Assembly (NCBI GenBank): GCA_008638375.1
Contig: CM018043.1
Coordinates: 59,708,510-59,772,509, forward strand
DNA from: Nyssa sinensis
Lineage: Eukaryota; Streptophyta; Magnoliopsida; Cornales; Nyssaceae
DNA length: 64,000 nucleotides
Direction of reading: 5' to 3'
The translations under genes and the position numbers were made by a program. Below are positions 59,945-64,000 of this stretch, one piece after another (within the stretch, counting starts at the first letter, position 1; every line of letters begins with the position of its first letter). The notes below the pieces were generated by a model. It saw only the letters and a list, made by a program, of their open reading frames with translations. It searched no databases and was not told the DNA's origin.

Positions 59945-62486
59945 GAAAACTTGTGATGGGGATAAGGCACTGGGTCGGATGGCTTTACGATGGTTTTCTT
60001 GAACATTGTTGGATGGTGGTTAGAGACGATGTGATGAGATGTTTAACCATTTTTATGACTCATGTTTCTTTGGAAGGAGTCTAAATGCTTTGTTTATAGC
60101 TTTGATTCCTAAAAAGGAAGTGGTGGAGAGCATCAATGACTTTAGCCCTATTAGCTTAGTGGGGAGTTTGTATAAGCTAGTAGCTAAAGTTTTTATTTGA
60201 GACTAAGAAATATCATGGAAGAATAATCTCTTCAAGCCAGAATGCTTTTGTAGAGGGAGGCATATTTTAGATGCAGTTTTGATGGCGAATAAATGTACAA
60301 AGGAAGAGAAAGGGAAAGGGTTTAGTATGCAAGTTGGATATTGAAAAAGCCTAAAATCACACAAATTGGAACTTTCTTCTCTTTTTACTTACTAGAATGG
60401 GCTTTGGTCAAAAAGGGAGAAAGTGGATTCAATATTGTACTTTGACAGGATCATTCTCAATCTTGGTGAATGGGTCCCCTGCAGACTTTTTTCGATCCTC
60501 TCGCGTTTTAAGACAAAGGGATCCTTTATCCCCTTTTACTTGTGATAGTGATGAAGGCATTGAGCAAGACACTTGATAGAGTTGTGATGGAGGTTTATTG
60601 CGAGGTTTTTTTGTTAAGAATGGAGATGGTAGGGTTTTGGAGATTTCTCATCATCTGTTTTTCAATAATAGCATCATTTTTTGTGATGCGAAGGAAATTA
60701 ATATGAGAGGTAAGGTGTATTATGGTGTATCAGAGCCATGGATTTAAATCGTGGTCGCAGTCGTGGTATAACGGTATTGGGAGTATTGGGTAATAATGAG
60801 AATCGGAAACCGCAATTATGAATTTTTTTCAAACACTAACAAATCTCTTAAAATACACTGATACACATATCTTGACTATAATTAATCATATTTTTATTGT
60901 TATTTTTCAATTTTCTTATACCTAAAAAAATATTTTTCTTATAAATAATACTTAAGAAGATATTTTATTTTTTTATATAAATTAAAGTTAAGCTAATAAG
61001 AAGTATCAGTTTAATTTGAATAACATTACAATAAGTAATATAAATAATAGCAAAAGGTGATTATAACGATAGATAATCAATTTAGTGTGATGACTATATG
61101 GAATAAAAAAAAAATTTAAATTTTTTATGCCAAGAGGCATTTTCGAGGTCATATTGGCCTTTTAATGTTTTGGTAACCTATTTCAATTTTGTAGGATTAT
61201 TTTGTTAAGTTTCTCCCTTGTACATAAATCTTATAAAAATAAAAACCATAAGATTCCTTAAGAAACAAAATTAAAAAGATTAAGATTTTGAAAAAAATAA
61301 GAACTCAAAACAGTCATAACAATCCTGTAACAGCCCATAACGGCTGTAATGGATGATACGTATCGGTATCGGCCGATACGGCTGTAAATTTTGATCACAC
61401 TAATATATTGGCCTGCATCAATATCAGAGGGTCAAAAAAGCAATACGTAATGTAACAGCCATTATTTAAAACCATGACCGGAGGAAGTTAATCTGAGATT
61501 CCTAAGGTGCATTCTGGTGTACTTTGAGGTTGTTTCCGAGTTAAGAGTTTGTCTTAAGAAGAGTAAAATTATTTTCAGTGGAGGAGTTTGCATGGAGCCT
61601 GGGCTGTGAGGTGCATAAACTTCCATCCAAGTATCTAGGCTTGTCTTTAGGAGATTCAATTACATCAGCCACGGTATGGGATACAGTTGTTGAAAGATTC
61701 CAAAATCATTTAGCAAGTTAGAAGCGGTAATACCTTTCCACCGGGGGACAGGGGGAAGAGGATTACCCTTATTAGAAGTACGTTATCAAACCTCCCCACT
61801 TACTACATGTCCTTGTTTCCAATGCCGACTTCAGTTAGGAAGAAATTGAAGAAACTTTAAAGAGATTTCTTATGTGGTGGCAAAGAGGATGAAAGAAGAA
61901 TGCATTTGGTTAATTGGGAGAAGGTGAAAACTTCCTTTTGTTGAAGGTGGTTTGGGCTTCAAAGACCTTAAAGTGTTTAATCAAGCTCTCTTAGGGAAGT
62001 GGATGTGGTGGTTTGGGGTGGAGGATCATGCTATGTGGTGAGTAATTTCCATAAAGTATAGGTGCGAAGAGGGGGGGTTGGTTCTCTAAAGACGTTTCTG
62101 ATTGTACGGTTGTGGGGTATGGATTCTGGAAAGTGATCCAAAAGGGGAGGGAAGGTCTTTCTCAATGTGTTAGGCTTGAGATAAGGGGGGTCGCAGGTGA
62201 AATTTAGGGTTGATCATTGGTTCGGGGATGCTTATTTGAGTTCCAAGTTTCCTAGCCTTTACAATATTGCCTTAGATAAAAAAAAAAAAAAAAGGCATTG
62301 GTTGCATATTATATTGTCACCATGGGGAAAAAAGGACTTGGAGCCCTTGCTTTAGGAGGAATTTCTATGATTGGGAGTTGGGAGATCTTAAGCTTTAACT
62401 TTTGTGGTTGGTCCCTTATTTTGTAATTATGGTTGTCCTTCTCTGAGCACTTTGTTTATAATACAACTTATTTACCAATAAAAAAT
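59945..62486 (+). mobile_element. L1-type LINE reverse transcriptase region, split by a GATACG-rich element
   Basis: Frame-jumping L1 RT: IISSSQNAFVEGG (60221), VCKLDIEKA (60328), LVNGSPADFFRSSRVLRQRD (60466-60525), DPLSPF, then after the insert RCILVYFEVVSELRV (61507), the motif LGLSLGD (61640), [17 protein letters not shown] block (61815-61855), GGLGFKDLKVFNQALLGKWM (61947-62005), and SWGPCFRRNFYDWELGDL (62335-62390). Ends with a short L1-like tail near 62486. The zf-RVT part is missing and stops are frequent. Confidence 0.87.
60744..61478 (+). mobile_element. GATACG-rich non-coding element, copy 2
   Basis: Inverted ends CATGGATTTAAAT (start, about 60737) and ATTTAAAACCATG (end). Same order of segments as copy 1 at 35 kb, including GTGGTATAACGGTATTGGGAG and GGCCGATACGGCTGTAAATTTTGAT, but without the Stowaway MITE. 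It interrupts the L1 RT and is flanked by about 38-bp imperfect direct repeats (60693-60730, 61483-61521). Confidence 0.75.
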
Positions 62487-62489
62487 TCA

Positions 62490-62876
62490 TGTTTTCCCAC
62501 CCCCCCCCCCCAACACTTTTACCTTCAATAACAGTCACAAGTCTGCACCAATACCATAACCGACCATCATGATGAGACAAATCATCACCACTGGCCTCCA
62601 TATTCATTGCCAAATTCACTGCAACATCCCAATCTGATCACAAACTCCTATCACTCTAACTACCAAGAGCTAACATCACTATCACCCCATAACTTAGAAT
62701 TCCAAATTTACCATTAGTACTCTATCAATATTGCTATCATACCTCCCTATGATCAAAGGTATAAGACTATTGTTGACAATTAACGAATAGAGAGAAAGTA
62801 TGATGATGTTGTTGAAAGCTTGATTTAGGGGACTCAAAAGTCTTTTCTGGGGATTGTGAAGCCCAATATTCCATAG
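62490..62876. other. Spacer, no gene recognised
   Basis: Has a run of C near 62502-62512; otherwise unassigned. Confidence 0.5.
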
Positions 62877-62883
62877 TCTTGTA

Positions 62884-63405
62884 CTAAGAAGCACGGATAC
62901 GGATACAAGGCACGGATACGATACGACACAACACGACACGATAAGAATTCGACATTTTTCAAAAAAGTAGGACACGGATATGTTGAGGACACGTTGAATA
63001 TATTTTTTTATATTTTTTATATGACTATATAATAAAATTTTAATATTATTTCAATCAAAATTAGCATAAAAATACACAAATCACATAAATATTATTAATA
63101 TATCAAAATAAAAGGCAATAAATAAAAATTTAAGAATTTCATTTAATAATCAACATTCATGATTCAAATTTCAAAACAAATTTGTTAACTAATATGTATA
63201 TTTGTATGTGAGTATAAAAAAAATAGTAGAGAAAAAGAAGAAAATTTCCAAAAAAATTTCCCAAAAATATATCCAGAAATGTGTTTGGGACATGTCCAAA
63301 ATTCAGAAAAATTAGACTCTTTTTTCACGTGCCTGGGACTTGTCTAAGCATGTCCATGTCCGACACGGATACGTAAGGCAAAATAGAGTATCTGTACTTC
63401 ATAGG
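62884..63405. mobile_element. MITE with CTAAGAAGCAC ends, copy 3
   Basis: 522 bp, CTAAGAAGCACGGATACGG at the left and TATCTGTACTTCATAGG at the right; flanked by the perfect 7-bp repeat TCTTGTA (62877-62883 and 63406-63412). Repeated GGATACG/ACACGACACG near the ends. Confidence 0.83.
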
Positions 63406-63490
63406 TCTTGTAAGTTGTTGATTCAGGTCTGGTACCTGAAGTAAACTTTTCTCTTGCAAGTTGTTCCTATGCTAGCTGCAGGAAGTGTGC

Positions 63491-63739
63491 TTGGAGCAAT
63501 TGGTTGCTTAACATGGTATCTGAGCCTTGATTACAAGAGGTTTTGGTTTCAAATCTCTCCATCTGTATATATTCTCTATTTTCATTTGTACTCTATTATG
63601 CTTCACATTTATCTATGGTTTCTTTCTCTTCACACGCGAGTCCGGGGTCGCACGTGAGGGGAGAGTGTTCAGAGCTTGATATACATTGTTGACTCATTCT
63701 CTATCAACTAAAGCTTTTGGAGCAATTGGTTGTTTAACA
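63491..63739 (+). mobile_element. TRIM (74-bp-LTR family), 5'-truncated
   Basis: The last 23 bp of the 5' LTR (TTGGAGCAATTGGTTGCTTA, then ACA), primer-binding-like TGGTATCTGAGC at 63514-63525, an internal part with GGGGTCGCACGTGAGGGGAG as purine tract, and a complete 74-bp 3' LTR at 63666-63739. Confidence 0.82.
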
Positions 63740-64000
63740 TATGTCAATGGTGCTTGTGATGACGGAAAGAGAACTTGATGAACTAAGTATTTCTGAACTA
63801 GAGAGAGAGAGAGAGAGAGAGATAATTGAGCATTGGATGGCTACAAACTGTATGGAATCTTGGTGGTTGGGGTGCCAGTGGCAGCAGGCAACTACTGGTC
63901 AAAGTAAGGCTAGCAAATAGATCGCAGGTGATAAATCGTTGATTATTGTGAAGGTATGATCAACAGTGGATCGTGGTAAAGGCAATGGTGCCTGGTGGTT
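63740..64000. other. Right end of window, no gene recognised
   Basis: Contains (GA)n at 63801-63822 and GGTGGT-rich DNA that could be a copia-type leader; too short to judge. Confidence 0.4.
63801..63822. repeat. (GA)n microsatellite
   Basis: About eleven GA dinucleotides. Confidence 0.9.

Overview
The window is plant nuclear DNA: two spliced, plastid-era host genes on the minus strand are buried in transposable elements of plant-specific families (Ty1/copia, Ty3/gypsy of the Tat type, L1 and RTE LINEs, TRIMs, Au-type SINE, Stowaway and Harbinger-like MITEs). Very long introns and dense, nested, decayed repeats suggest a large-genome, probably woody, eudicot; the species cannot be told from sequence alone. 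No rRNA gene, intact tRNA gene, CRISPR array or bacterial operon was seen.

Host genes. (1) OEP37-like gene, minus strand, 5782 down to 3081: three clean exons encode 212 residues of a chloroplast outer-envelope pore protein; the last third of the protein is not in the window and presumably lies beyond the left edge, past a decayed RTE LINE (1-1275). (2) ITPK4-like inositol polyphosphate kinase gene, minus strand, 48427 down to 21611: ten exons join in one open frame of 451 codons plus stop; only the first (about 40-60 codon) part is missing, presumably beyond the right edge or unrecognised. Its introns reach 13.3 kb and contain most of the repeats in the window.

Repeats, left to right: RTE LINE 1-1275; L1 tails and fragment inside the OEP37 intron (4200-5040); decayed Tat-type gypsy pol 6450-8667; non-coding repeat with a higher-order minisatellite 8669-10250; tRNA-related SINE-like unit near 10.8 kb; an 8.2-kb Tat-type gypsy element with both LTRs and an antisense extra gene (11046-19248); then the ITPK4 gene with a copia LTR remnant (24.9-25.5 kb), an L1 3' end split by a TRIM that is itself split by a MITE (26.9-28.8 kb), another copia LTR (30.2 kb), long non-coding repeat DNA (31-35 kb), a GATACG-rich element split by a Stowaway MITE (35.0-36.0 kb), copia pol (36.0-37.15 kb), an antisense L1 ORF1/endonuclease split by a Harbinger-like MITE (37.15-41.15 kb), an Au-type SINE in an L1 3' end (43.9-45.36 kb), and a copia unit with inverted LTRs (46923-48140).

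Right of the last ITPK4 exon found: a second TRIM (49438-49857), a recent full-length but dead copia element (50286-55121), further MITE copies (55931-56301, 62884-63405), tandem TRIM LTRs (59530-59913), an L1 RT split by a second GATACG-rich element (59945-62486), and a truncated TRIM (63491-63739). The most unusual items are the inverted-LTR copia insertion with an intact 5-bp target duplication, the miniature retrotransposon family with 74-bp LTRs, and the repeat pair that gives a natural empty site for the Stowaway MITE.
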